Shown here one piece after another: positions 1 to 7,443 of a stretch of 35,275 nt of DNA; position 1 is the stretch's first letter, and the number at the start of each line of letters is the position of its first letter. Position numbers and translations under genes: made by a program. The stretch is from an uncultured SAR116 cluster alpha proteobacterium (GTDB lineage: Bacteria > Pseudomonadota > Alphaproteobacteria > Puniceispirillales > Marisalimonadaceae). The notes under the pieces are model-generated. The model did not search any database, was not told the origin of the DNA, and was given only the letters and a program-made list of their open reading frames with translations. Where the stretch lies: positions 1 to 35,275 of the forward strand of contig CABZSR010000017.1 of assembly GCA_902528415.1 (NCBI GenBank), given 5' to 3'.

Positions 1-131
1 ATCAAAAATTACGTAACCAAACAATATACAAGATATTTCCCCCAAAAATTTAAAATCTAATTCGATAATTTTAGATTTAATAAACTAAACGGTTATACTT
101 CCGCATACATTTTTTAAAACTTTCCGCATAG

Positions 132-503
132 TTATAAACTACTTATTTTCTTTTCTAATTTTCTAACTAAGTTGTAGGTTCTATCTGAAAACAATCCACT
201 AGATGCTGAAATATATGAATTTCTTTTAATCATATCCTCAATATTATTAAATAAATCGGACAATACACTAAACCCATCCGCAATAGTCTTTTGAGCATCA
301 TCTTGTGTTTTATTAACCTTTAATCTGTCACTTATTTGTTTAAGTTCTCTAGACTGTTGTTGAACTTTTTTTCCAGACTGAATTGTTTTAGCAACATTTA
401 CTGTTATAGCAGTTGTTTTTAATAAACCTATTAAAGATTCATCAAGTTCATTATTATCATTTGAAAATTGTTTTACTTCAGTTAATGCATCTCTCATATC
501 CAT
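132..503 (-). CDS. Small hypothetical protein, helical, element cargo
   Basis: I do not recognise this 123-residue protein. It is hydrophilic, has no signal peptide or membrane segment, and looks almost entirely helical. The lysine/glutamine-rich stretch at about residues 43-72 could form a coiled coil. It starts at an ATG with a short GGA upstream. It lies on the far side of the integrase from the tRNA, so it is probably cargo of the integrated element. Downstream, an AT-only inverted repeat (53-60 with 71-78) could end transcription, and a 9-base motif TTCCGCATA occurs twice (99-107, 122-130). It might be a small regulatory or immunity-type protein, but nothing in the sequence shows that. 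Confidence 0.55.
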   Translation of the reverse strand: MDMRDALTEVKQFSNDNNELDESLIGLLKTTAITVNVAKTIQSGKKVQQQSRELKQISDRLKVNKTQDDAQKTIADGFSVLSDLFNNIEDMIKRNSYISASSGLFSDRTYNLVRKLEKKISSL

Positions 504-1288
504 TTATTTTCCTTATTAATTTTTTAGTCCAAAATTCTTATGTTTGAGGAGATGATTTTGGACACACTTAACCTACGCAAAGGTTAAGTGGTTTTCTTGA
601 GTCTGATGACCAAGTTCATATCTTCATCTGAGAAACTACATGAACCAATAGTATTATCTTTGCAATTCATTTAGTTGGGTGAGAAGTCCGATATCCCATT
701 CTCTTACTTCACTCTATTCTAGAAATCCAAGTAAGGTCTTTCTCAACTTTAACTTCGGTCAGAATATGAGTCTGATGAAGATAAACTTCATATTCTGTAA
801 GGGTTATTTCTCCCTTGTCCTGTTGGGATTATTTAAACACCATTCCAACTAGGGTGTTTCATAATAAAAACTGGTTACCTAACTAAGATCCGTTCCAATA
901 TAAAATTGTAACTCAATAGGTTTGTAATCTCATACAATATAAACTTTAAACACAAGAGCGTTATCTTTTTCCTATATTTAATTATTACTATTTATAAGAA
1001 TTATAATTTTGATATTGTAGGTATTAATTATCCGCAGATTAGACGGATTTATTTATTACTAATCCAAAAAAAAATACCACACAGGGGGGGAGTGGTATTT
1101 TTAAAATTACATAGGAGGATGTAGTTTTTAATTTGTATCATATTGATACTTTACTAGTTAATAATTATAGTTCTCTTAAATTTATTTTGTAAATATGATT
1201 AAAAACGAATCAATAAAAATTCAAAAAAAACAAAATGATTGAAATATGAACAATAAATGTTTTTGTTTTTAGATAATGTAATTTTTCT
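504..1288. other. 785-base gap without a gene; many inverted repeats, candidate structured RNA
   Basis: I see no coding region here on either strand. The part from about 560 to 860 is dense in complementary segments: 565-573/582-590 (9 bp), 614-619/640-645, 673-677 plus 682-685 with 740-748 (9 bp with a 4-base bulge), 703-709/729-735, 760-769/788-797 (10 bp), 799-803/812-816, and an interleaved pair 822-826/845-849 with 835-841/853-859 that has the topology of an H-type pseudoknot. An 11-base direct repeat (599-609 and 768-778) is also present. The part from about 870 to 1060 is AT-rich with nothing I can name. A terminator hairpin lies at 1070-1102. The strand cannot be decided from pairing alone. 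Confidence 0.45.
1070..1102. terminator. Bidirectional intrinsic terminator hairpin
   Basis: A perfect 11-bp stem (1070-1080 with 1092-1102) closes an 11-base loop containing seven G in a row. On the minus strand the stem runs into a nine-T tract and would end integrase transcription about 190 bases after its stop codon. On the plus strand it ends in five T and could terminate an RNA made from the 560-860 region. Confidence 0.7.
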
Positions 1289-2272
1289 TCAGAATAAAGT
1301 TGAATACTTAGCAATCAAGTTCTCTGGTTTTAAATGAGTGTATCTGAATAATTGTCTTACATCTTTATGACCAGATATTAATGCAACTTCTGGAACAGAT
1401 AATCCCATTTCAAAGAATCTTGATACTGCCTCATGTCTTAAATCGTGAAACCTCAATCCTTTTATGTTAGATTTGTTTCTGCATCTCTCCCATGCAAGTC
1501 GTAGACAATTAGCAGATACTGGAAATACAAACTCAGATGACTGAGTAAGATTTGAGAGTAATTGTATTGCAGTTTTAGTTAATGGAATATGTCTGTCGTC
1601 CCCATTTTTAGTATCATAGAGTGAGGCAATTCCAGTATCTAGGTTTACATCATTCCAAGTTAGTTTAAGTATCTCAGACCTTCTCATAGCAGTTTCTACT
1701 GCAAACTGAATGATAGTGGAGATGTATTTGTTTCTTTGTTTTTCTGCATTAGAGATAAGGTCTGACAATTCATTTGAAACAAGTCTTCTAGTTCTTGGTT
1801 TTGAGGACTTTGGTAATTCAATATTAGCAACTGGATTTACTAATATTCCATATCCCCATTCTTTAATTGTAGTTTTAAATACTCTTTGGATTAGAGTTAA
1901 CTCTGCTTTTACAGTTCCAGATTTAACCTCTTTTAGTCTATCTTCTTTATATTGTTCAAAATGATGTTTAGTTAGGTTAACAACTTTGCATGCCCCTATC
2001 CATCTTTTAGATATTAATCTCAATTGGCATTGTTCAGTTATTCCACTCTTTATTTTAGAAGAAACCTCCTCAGCGTATCTATTCATTAGATAAGATAGTT
2101 TTAGGTTCTGGATATTTTTTTCTGGAAGTGAAGTGTTTCTTAACTGATGTTCTAACTTTGAACTCCAAGTAATTGCATCACTCTTTTTATTAAATGATTT
2201 AGTAAAACTTCTCCAACCAGATACTCTTACTTGAGCATTCCAAGAATTACCTCTTTTACGTACACAACTCAT
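1289..2272 (-). CDS. Tyrosine-recombinase integrase of a tRNA-targeted element
   Basis: This 327-residue site-specific recombinase is likely to integrate and excise the element next to the tRNA-Arg gene. The N-terminal ~45 residues resemble the arm-type DNA-binding domain of phage integrases, about 55-150 the core-binding (SAM-like) domain, and 165-327 the catalytic domain. All catalytic residues are visible: R197 in a TAMRRSE box, K222, H276 and R279 in HDLRH, H302 in SGHKD and the nucleophile Y311 near the C-terminus. The length is normal and the frame is intact, so the enzyme is probably active. The ATG is preceded by GGAG seven bases upstream. Its 5' end faces the tRNA 3' end about 100 bases away, the classic arrangement for tRNA-integrating islands. 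Confidence 0.95.
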   Translation of the reverse strand: MSCVRKRGNSWNAQVRVSGWRSFTKSFNKKSDAITWSSKLEHQLRNTSLPEKNIQNLKLSYLMNRYAEEVSSKIKSGITEQCQLRLISKRWIGACKVVNLTKHHFEQYKEDRLKEVKSGTVKAELTLIQRVFKTTIKEWGYGILVNPVANIELPKSSKPRTRRLVSNELSDLISNAEKQRNKYISTIIQFAVETAMRRSEILKLTWNDVNLDTGIASLYDTKNGDDRHIPLTKTAIQLLSNLTQSSEFVFPVSANCLRLAWERCRNKSNIKGLRFHDLRHEAVSRFFEMGLSVPEVALISGHKDVRQLFRYTHLKPENLIAKYSTLF

Positions 2273-2287
2273 CTTTGACTCCTTTTA

Positions 2288-2308
2288 CTGTGTCAAATCT
2301 GTGTCAAA
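2288..2308. promoter_or_regulatory. Phased direct repeats between integrase and tRNA, probable arm-type sites
   Basis: The 10-base motif CTGTGTCAAA occurs twice, at 2288-2297 and 2299-2308, exactly 11 bases apart, so both copies face the same side of the helix. They sit between the integrase start and the tRNA 3' end, where integrases of this type bind accessory arm sites. On the minus strand each copy also contains TTGACA, but no -10 element follows at the right distance, so protein binding sites are more likely than a promoter. Confidence 0.55.
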
Positions 2309-2375
2309 ACTGAGTAATCTCTGGGTATTATTTAAAATCAATTCTTCTAAATAATTAATATTAAACAATAAGTTA

Positions 2376-2452
2376 TGGTGCGCTCTGAGGGACTCGAACC
2401 CCCAACCTTTTGATTCGAAGTCAAATGCTCTATCCAGTTGAGCTAAGAGCGC
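2376..2452 (-). tRNA. tRNA-Arg (anticodon TCG)
   Basis: Read on the minus strand this is a complete 77-base cloverleaf. It has a 7-bp acceptor stem GCGCTCT/AGAGCGC, a 4-bp D stem GCTC/GAGC, an anticodon stem TTTGA/TCAAA around the loop CTTCGAA (anticodon TCG), a 5-base variable loop, and a T arm GGGGG-TTCGAGT-CCCTC with one G-T pair. The discriminator is A and the CCA end is encoded (2376-2378). Its 3' half is the likely attachment site of the neighbouring element. I saw no second copy of the tRNA 3' end in the window. Confidence 0.97.
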
Positions 2453-2500
2453 ATAATCACATAACAATTAAATATACGAAAAACTAAATTTTATAAAGAT

Positions 2501-3919
2501 TTATTCATTTTTTATTATTGGAGGCTTAACACCATCAGGAATTGGACAAAGATATGGATACCTTTTAATTTGTTTTTTAAAAGCCTCTTTGGCGTCATTT
2601 AATTTTTTGGGATTATTTATTAGTGCGCATGCAGTTGATGCCATAATTTTTGCAGCATGAACCATTCCTTTATGAGCAGCTGGGGCTTTACCTTGCGCTA
2701 CCGTTTGCCATGTATGAAATGGTGTGCCAACCGCGCATGTCGCTACTCTAGCTTGAACGGTAGGAACTACCCAACTAACATCTCCTACATCTGTAGAACC
2801 TATTCCTCCACTACTAACATTATTCAAAGGAGCTATAAAATCACATAAAGGCATATCTAAAGGAGCTTTTATACCTATTCTTTGAAAACTGTCTAAAATA
2901 TCAGTTTCTGTTAAAGTAGATCTTATTTTGTTAGCAAATTCTTCATCTTTTTTGTCAAATATGACAGGACCTATTTTTTCAAATTCATTTTGCATTATTT
3001 GTTCCAATGGTTCATTTCCTAATAAATTCGATACTGCGCTGTAAACATTCTTTTCCACGCTAGTTTCGGTCATTAAGGCTGCACCGTCAGCAATTTTGTA
3101 AACTCTATCAACTAAAGAACGAAGTTCTACCAAATTTGATGCTCTTATTAAATGCCTTATAGTAACCTTAGCCTGAACTACATTAGCTGCATTACCTCCA
3201 GCATCCATGTATGCATAATGAACTCTAGCAGAGTCTGGCATATGCTCTCTCATATAATTAACACCTATATTCATTAATTCTACAGCATCTAGTGCGCTTC
3301 TACCTAAATGAGGAGCACTGGCGGCATGAGCTGCTTTACCAGTAAACGTAAAGTCTATTCTAGAATTAGCCAAAGATATAGGTTTATTAACTGAATTAAA
3401 AGTAGCTGGATGCCAACATATTGCAGTATCAACATTGTCAAACCAACCATCTCTGGTCATATATGTTTTTGCAGCTCCTCCCTCTTCTGCAGGACAACCA
3501 TAATATCTAACCCTAGCTTTAATATTATTTTTTTCTAACCAATCTTTGACAGCAGTTGCAGCCAGTAGGGAAGCGGCTCCAAGTAAATTATGTCCACAAC
3601 CATGTCCATTTTCATTATTTTTGATTGGTTTATGTTCAGCAATACCTGCTTCTTGACTTAATCCTGGCAAAGCATCAAACTCACCTAAAATAGCAATAAC
3701 TGGCCCCGATTTACCGTATTCTCCCATTACAGCTGTAGGCATATTACAAATGCCCTCTGTAATTTTAAAACCTTCTTTTTGTAACATTTGCGTATGTTCT
3801 GAAACCGATTTAAACTCTTTGTACAAAATCTCAGGATTATCAAATACATTATCAGAAAAATTTATATACTCGTCTTTTTTATGATCTACTAATTGCCAAA
3901 CTTCTTCTTGGTTACTCAT
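2501..3919 (-). CDS. M20-family amidohydrolase, AbgB-like
   Basis: This 472-residue cytoplasmic metal-dependent amidohydrolase closely resembles the aminobenzoyl-glutamate hydrolase subunit B group of peptidase family M20, and its length is right for AbgB. Visible active-site features are D82 in GEFDALPG, the metal motif G107-C-G-H-N111, the adjacent E145-E146 in PAEEGG, and H170 in CWHPA. It starts 25 bases after the fused ABC ATPase and is the last gene of the transporter operon. It therefore probably cleaves the imported compound, an N-acyl amino acid, small peptide or folate-breakdown-like amide. The exact substrate cannot be read from the sequence. No AbgA partner is present in the window. 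Confidence 0.88.
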   Translation of the reverse strand: MSNQEEVWQLVDHKKDEYINFSDNVFDNPEILYKEFKSVSEHTQMLQKEGFKITEGICNMPTAVMGEYGKSGPVIAILGEFDALPGLSQEAGIAEHKPIKNNENGHGCGHNLLGAASLLAATAVKDWLEKNNIKARVRYYGCPAEEGGAAKTYMTRDGWFDNVDTAICWHPATFNSVNKPISLANSRIDFTFTGKAAHAASAPHLGRSALDAVELMNIGVNYMREHMPDSARVHYAYMDAGGNAANVVQAKVTIRHLIRASNLVELRSLVDRVYKIADGAALMTETSVEKNVYSAVSNLLGNEPLEQIMQNEFEKIGPVIFDKKDEEFANKIRSTLTETDILDSFQRIGIKAPLDMPLCDFIAPLNNVSSGGIGSTDVGDVSWVVPTVQARVATCAVGTPFHTWQTVAQGKAPAAHKGMVHAAKIMASTACALINNPKKLNDAKEAFKKQIKRYPYLCPIPDGVKPPIIKNE

Positions 3920-3944
3920 TTTATTACTTTCTAATTTTTATTTT

Positions 3945-5549
3945 TTAATTACTTAATAGTTTCTCAATAGATGGACTAGATTTTAATAAATCTATCGTGT
4001 AAGGGTTAACAGGTTTATTAAAAACTTTTTCTACATTACCTTCTTCCAAAATTTCTCCAGATTTCATAACAATTACTCTATCAGCTAAATCTTTTACAAC
4101 TGGTAGATCATGAGCTATAAATAAATATGAAAGTGAAAATTGTTTTCTTAGATCTTTCAACAATTTTATTATTTGTGCTTGAATCGAAACATCAAGCGCA
4201 GAAACAGCCTCATCACATATAATAATTTCTGGATTTAGAGCCAATGCTCTAGCAATAGCTATTCTTTGTCTTTGACCACCTGAAAATTCATGAGGATATT
4301 TTTTTGAATCACTTGGCTTTAGCCCTACACTAGTTAATAATTCAGATATCCTCGCCTGATGGAGTTTTTTATGAAGAAAATCATTATGAATTATCCAAGG
4401 TTCTGAAATAATATCAAAAACATTCATAGTTGGATTAAGGGATGCATATGGGTCTTGAAATACAATTTGAACTTTTCTTCTGAAATTAAATAATTCTTTT
4501 TTATCAAAATCAAAAATATTACGTCCATGGTATAAAATACATCCACTTGAAGGCTCAATTAATCTTAGTATAAGATTAGAAATTGTAGTTTTACCAGACC
4601 CAGATTCACCAACAATTCCAATGATCTCATCACGAAAAAGATTAAAATTTATATTATCACAAGCTAAAGTGTCATAAGACTTAGAAATATTTTTAATTTC
4701 TAAAATTGGATTAGTATCGATGTTATCACTTCTTTTGTACCTTTGATTAAATTTACCAGGAATAGAGTTCATCAATTCCTTTGTATACTTATGTTTTGGT
4801 TTTATGAATACTTCTTTCAAAGTACCTTTTTCTACTATTTTACCATTCTTTAGTACAATCACTTTATCTGCTACTTCTGCAGCAATACCTAGGTCATGTG
4901 TAATGAGTATCAAACCCATATTTCTTTCATCTCGTAGTTCGGCTAACAATTCTAAAATTTTTGCCTGAATTGTTACATCAAGTGCTGTTGTAGGCTCGTC
5001 TGCAATAATTATATCTGGTTCTAATGCAAGAGCCATTGCAATCATGACTCTCTGCCTTTGACCTCCAGAAAATTGATGCGGATAATCTTTTGCTCTTTTA
5101 TAAGGGTTGGGTATTTTTACTCTATCTAATAACTTGACTGCTTTGTCCCAGCTTTCTTTTTTTGTATAATTTTTATGAACCTCAAAACATTCTGCTATTT
5201 GTGCTCCTACAGTAAAAACTGGATTAAGATGAGATAATGTATCTTGGAAAATTATAGCAATTTTGTTTCCCATTAATTTTCTTCTATCTATCTCTGAGAG
5301 TTTTAATATATCTTGTTTATTTAAAAAAATTTCTCCACTTTTAATTCTGCCAGGTGGACATGATAAAATACCCATAATAACAGAAGCAGTAACGCTTTTC
5401 CCAGAACCACTTTCTCCAATTATTGCTAACGTTTGCCCCTTATTTAGTTCAAAATCTATACCCTGCACTGCATTTATAGATCCTTCCACAGTATCGAAAG
5501 AAACTGCTAAATTAGAAACCTTTAATAATGAGTTTACATTATTACTCAT
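3945..5549 (-). CDS. Peptide-type ABC transporter, fused double ATPase (DppD-DppF type)
   Basis: Two complete ABC ATPase domains in one 534-residue chain power an Opp/Dpp-family importer. Domain 1 has a Walker A at about 45-52 (GESGSGKS), signature FSGGQRQR near 160-167 and Walker B IIIADEP near 180-186. Domain 2 repeats these at about 314-321 (GESGSGKT), 422-429 and 443-448, where Walker B reads IICDEA. Each domain has the oligopeptide C-terminal extension typical of the family. The ATG has GGAG upstream and overlaps the end of the preceding permease by eight bases, so translation is probably coupled. A fused ATPase of this kind (as in GsiA or YejF) replaces the usual separate D and F subunits. 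Confidence 0.95.
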   Translation of the reverse strand: MSNNVNSLLKVSNLAVSFDTVEGSINAVQGIDFELNKGQTLAIIGESGSGKSVTASVIMGILSCPPGRIKSGEIFLNKQDILKLSEIDRRKLMGNKIAIIFQDTLSHLNPVFTVGAQIAECFEVHKNYTKKESWDKAVKLLDRVKIPNPYKRAKDYPHQFSGGQRQRVMIAMALALEPDIIIADEPTTALDVTIQAKILELLAELRDERNMGLILITHDLGIAAEVADKVIVLKNGKIVEKGTLKEVFIKPKHKYTKELMNSIPGKFNQRYKRSDNIDTNPILEIKNISKSYDTLACDNINFNLFRDEIIGIVGESGSGKTTISNLILRLIEPSSGCILYHGRNIFDFDKKELFNFRRKVQIVFQDPYASLNPTMNVFDIISEPWIIHNDFLHKKLHQARISELLTSVGLKPSDSKKYPHEFSGGQRQRIAIARALALNPEIIICDEAVSALDVSIQAQIIKLLKDLRKQFSLSYLFIAHDLPVVKDLADRVIVMKSGEILEEGNVEKVFNKPVNPYTIDLLKSSPSIEKLLSN

Positions 5550-6456
5550 TTTTATCTCCGATGTTTTCTAAGCGCCATCTCTGCCTTGGATCTAATACAA
5601 TTCTTAACCACGAAGATAATAAATTTAGTGATAAGGCAACCAACATTATTATTAAACCTGGGAAAAAAGCTAGCCACCAAGCCAATTGGAGATAATTTCT
5701 ACCCTGGGCAACCATTAGGCCCCATGTAACTTCTGGAGGTTGTATTCCAACACCAAGAAAACTTAAAGCAGATTCACCTAACATAACAAAAGCAAAATCC
5801 AGTGTAGCTATAGTTATCAAAGTTGGAATTGTTAATGGCGCTATGTGTTTGAAAATAATTCTTGAATTTGATGCTCCCATAGATATTGCAGCTGAAACAA
5901 ACAATCTCTCTCTTATTTCCAGAACCTCAGCTCTTGCTGTCCTCATATATATGGGCATTCTTGTGAATGCGAGAACTAAAACTAAATTCAATAACCCTGG
6001 ATCAAACATATATAATACAATTACAGCTAATAATAGTGATGGGAAACTCATAATGATGTCAGCTATTCGCATTATTAAGTTTCCTGTTTTACCTCCAAAA
6101 TAGCCTGAGATTAACCCTAACGCGCCTCCCAAAGTCATAGATAATATGACAGCACTACCTGCTATAAACATAGTATTTTGAGTTGCAATTATTAGCCTAG
6201 CAATCATACTTCTACCAAGGGCATCTGCGCCAAAAAAATACATAAAGTTATGATCAAAAGAAAAAGGTTCTAAATTTCTAAGTCTTAAGTTCATTTTTGT
6301 AAAAGAATCATTAATTAAAGAAGGTCCAAATAAAGCTAAAAAAACCATAAAAATTAAAAAAATAATTGATATCAAGGCTAATTTATCATTAAGAAACATT
6401 GAAAAGATCTGTTTAAATTTATTATAAAATACTTTTTTTTGTAAGATTAGTTGCAT
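5542..6456 (-). CDS. Peptide-type ABC transporter permease, DppC-like
   Basis: This 304-residue inner-membrane permease has the N-terminal DppC/OppC extension (first TM at about 25-45, then a periplasmic loop with the GADALGRSM motif) followed by the binding-protein-dependent transport domain with about five TM segments. The EAA loop that contacts the ATPase is recognisable near residues 190-215 (SMGASNSRIIFKHIAP). It begins one base before the stop codon of the DppB-like gene ends and overlaps the ATPase gene by eight bases, so the three are one translational unit. It pairs with the DppB-like subunit to form the channel. Confidence 0.94.
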   Translation of the reverse strand: MQLILQKKVFYNKFKQIFSMFLNDKLALISIIFLIFMVFLALFGPSLINDSFTKMNLRLRNLEPFSFDHNFMYFFGADALGRSMIARLIIATQNTMFIAGSAVILSMTLGGALGLISGYFGGKTGNLIMRIADIIMSFPSLLLAVIVLYMFDPGLLNLVLVLAFTRMPIYMRTARAEVLEIRERLFVSAAISMGASNSRIIFKHIAPLTIPTLITIATLDFAFVMLGESALSFLGVGIQPPEVTWGLMVAQGRNYLQLAWWLAFFPGLIIMLVALSLNLLSSWLRIVLDPRQRWRLENIGDKNE

Positions 6457-6457
6457 G

Positions 6458-7375
6458 CTATTTATGCCTTATTCTTGGATCAAGAATAGCGTAAGTAATA
6501 TCAATAATAATATTAATTGATAAAATAACTATCGCGGTTACTAAAATTGAAGCCTGAACTACTGCAAAATCTCTTTGCATAATAGAATCGATCATTAATT
6601 TACCTATTCCAGGCCATCCGAATATCGTCTCAACAATAACAGCGCCATTGGCAATTGCAGCAGCTTGATCACCTGCAACGGTAATTACGGGCAACAATCC
6701 ATTTCGAAGAGCGTGCTTAAAGATAACTTTTTTTTCTTTAACACCTTTAGCTCTTGCTGTTTTAACAAAGTCTGAACTAAGAGTAGTAATCATTGATCCC
6801 CTTACAACCTGCACCAAAAGACCTAAGGGCCTTATGACTAAAATGCCAATTGGCATTATCCAATATGGTAATCCTCCTATTCCAGATGTTGGCAACCATC
6901 CAAGAGAAACAGAAAAAATCAAAATTGCTGTTATCGCTATCCAAAAATCTGGTGCACTTGCAGCAGTAAGTGAAACCACTCTTGAAATCCTATCAAAAAG
7001 ACCATTAGGTTTATATGCTGCTAATGAGCCGATTAGTATAGCACCTATTAAGGCAATGGTCATAGCTACAGCTGCCAATGAAAGAGTAACTGGGATAGCC
7101 TCTAAAACGATATCAATCGCAGGCCTTTCTTTTCTTAATGAATAACCAAGATCACCCTCAGACAAATCTTCTAAAAATCTGCCGAATTGAATGTAAATGG
7201 GATCATTAAAACCATGTTTTTCAGAAAACTCTTTTCTCACTTCTACGGGTGCATCAATAGGTAAATATAAATGTCCTGGATCACCAGTAAGGCGAGCAAG
7301 AAAAAAAACCATCACAAAAAGTCCGGTAATAGCCAACAAGCTTGATAATATTCGTTTAGATAAATATTTTCTCAT
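6458..7375 (-). CDS. Peptide-type ABC transporter permease, DppB-like
   Basis: This 305-residue inner-membrane permease shows the family layout: one N-terminal TM (about 8-28), a large periplasmic segment containing the DPGHLYLP region, then five further TM segments. The EAA loop is visible at about 200-220 (TARAKGVKEKKVIFKHAL). The ATG has only a weak ribosome binding site, and the gene is separated from the binding-protein gene by a perfect hairpin. It is therefore probably translated at a lower level than the binding protein. The substrate class (peptides, glutathione, opines or other amides) cannot be resolved from the permeases. Confidence 0.94.
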   Translation of the reverse strand: MRKYLSKRILSSLLAITGLFVMVFFLARLTGDPGHLYLPIDAPVEVRKEFSEKHGFNDPIYIQFGRFLEDLSEGDLGYSLRKERPAIDIVLEAIPVTLSLAAVAMTIALIGAILIGSLAAYKPNGLFDRISRVVSLTAASAPDFWIAITAILIFSVSLGWLPTSGIGGLPYWIMPIGILVIRPLGLLVQVVRGSMITTLSSDFVKTARAKGVKEKKVIFKHALRNGLLPVITVAGDQAAAIANGAVIVETIFGWPGIGKLMIDSIMQRDFAVVQASILVTAIVILSINIIIDITYAILDPRIRHK

Positions 7376-7400
7376 ATAAAAACATTAAATTAGATTTTAA

Positions 7401-7430
7401 ATTCCAACCAGAATTTTATCTGGTTGGAAT
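7401..7430 (-). terminator. Intercistronic hairpin after the binding-protein gene
   Basis: A perfect 12-bp inverted repeat (7401-7412 with 7419-7430, six-base loop) lies 13 bases after the stop codon of the substrate-binding-protein gene and before the permease genes. The tract after it on the minus strand is AT-rich but not a clean T run. It is more likely a leaky terminator or an mRNA-stabilising end than a full stop. This placement is common for keeping binding proteins in excess over membrane subunits. Confidence 0.7.
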
Positions 7431-7443
7431 AATATTTTTGAGC

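Noticed and set aside
601-645. CTGATGA followed by GAAAC, like a hammerhead ribozyme core
   Set aside because: The bases between them do not form a stem II in register, and no matching stems I and III with a cleavage site are found.
680-700. GAGAAGTCCG, slightly like a conserved RNase P RNA segment
   Set aside because: The partner conserved region and the rest of the RNase P fold are not recognisable.
540-1102. Possible tmRNA (pseudoknot next to an integrase)
   Set aside because: No tRNA-like T arm, no ANDNYA-type tag reading frame and no CCA end were found on either strand.
1710-1964. 84-residue plus-strand open frame
   Set aside because: Antisense shadow of the integrase, whose catalytic motifs are intact on the other strand.
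2285-2467. 60-residue minus-strand open frame
   Set aside because: It runs straight through the tRNA-Arg gene; the protein text is the familiar translation of a tRNA.
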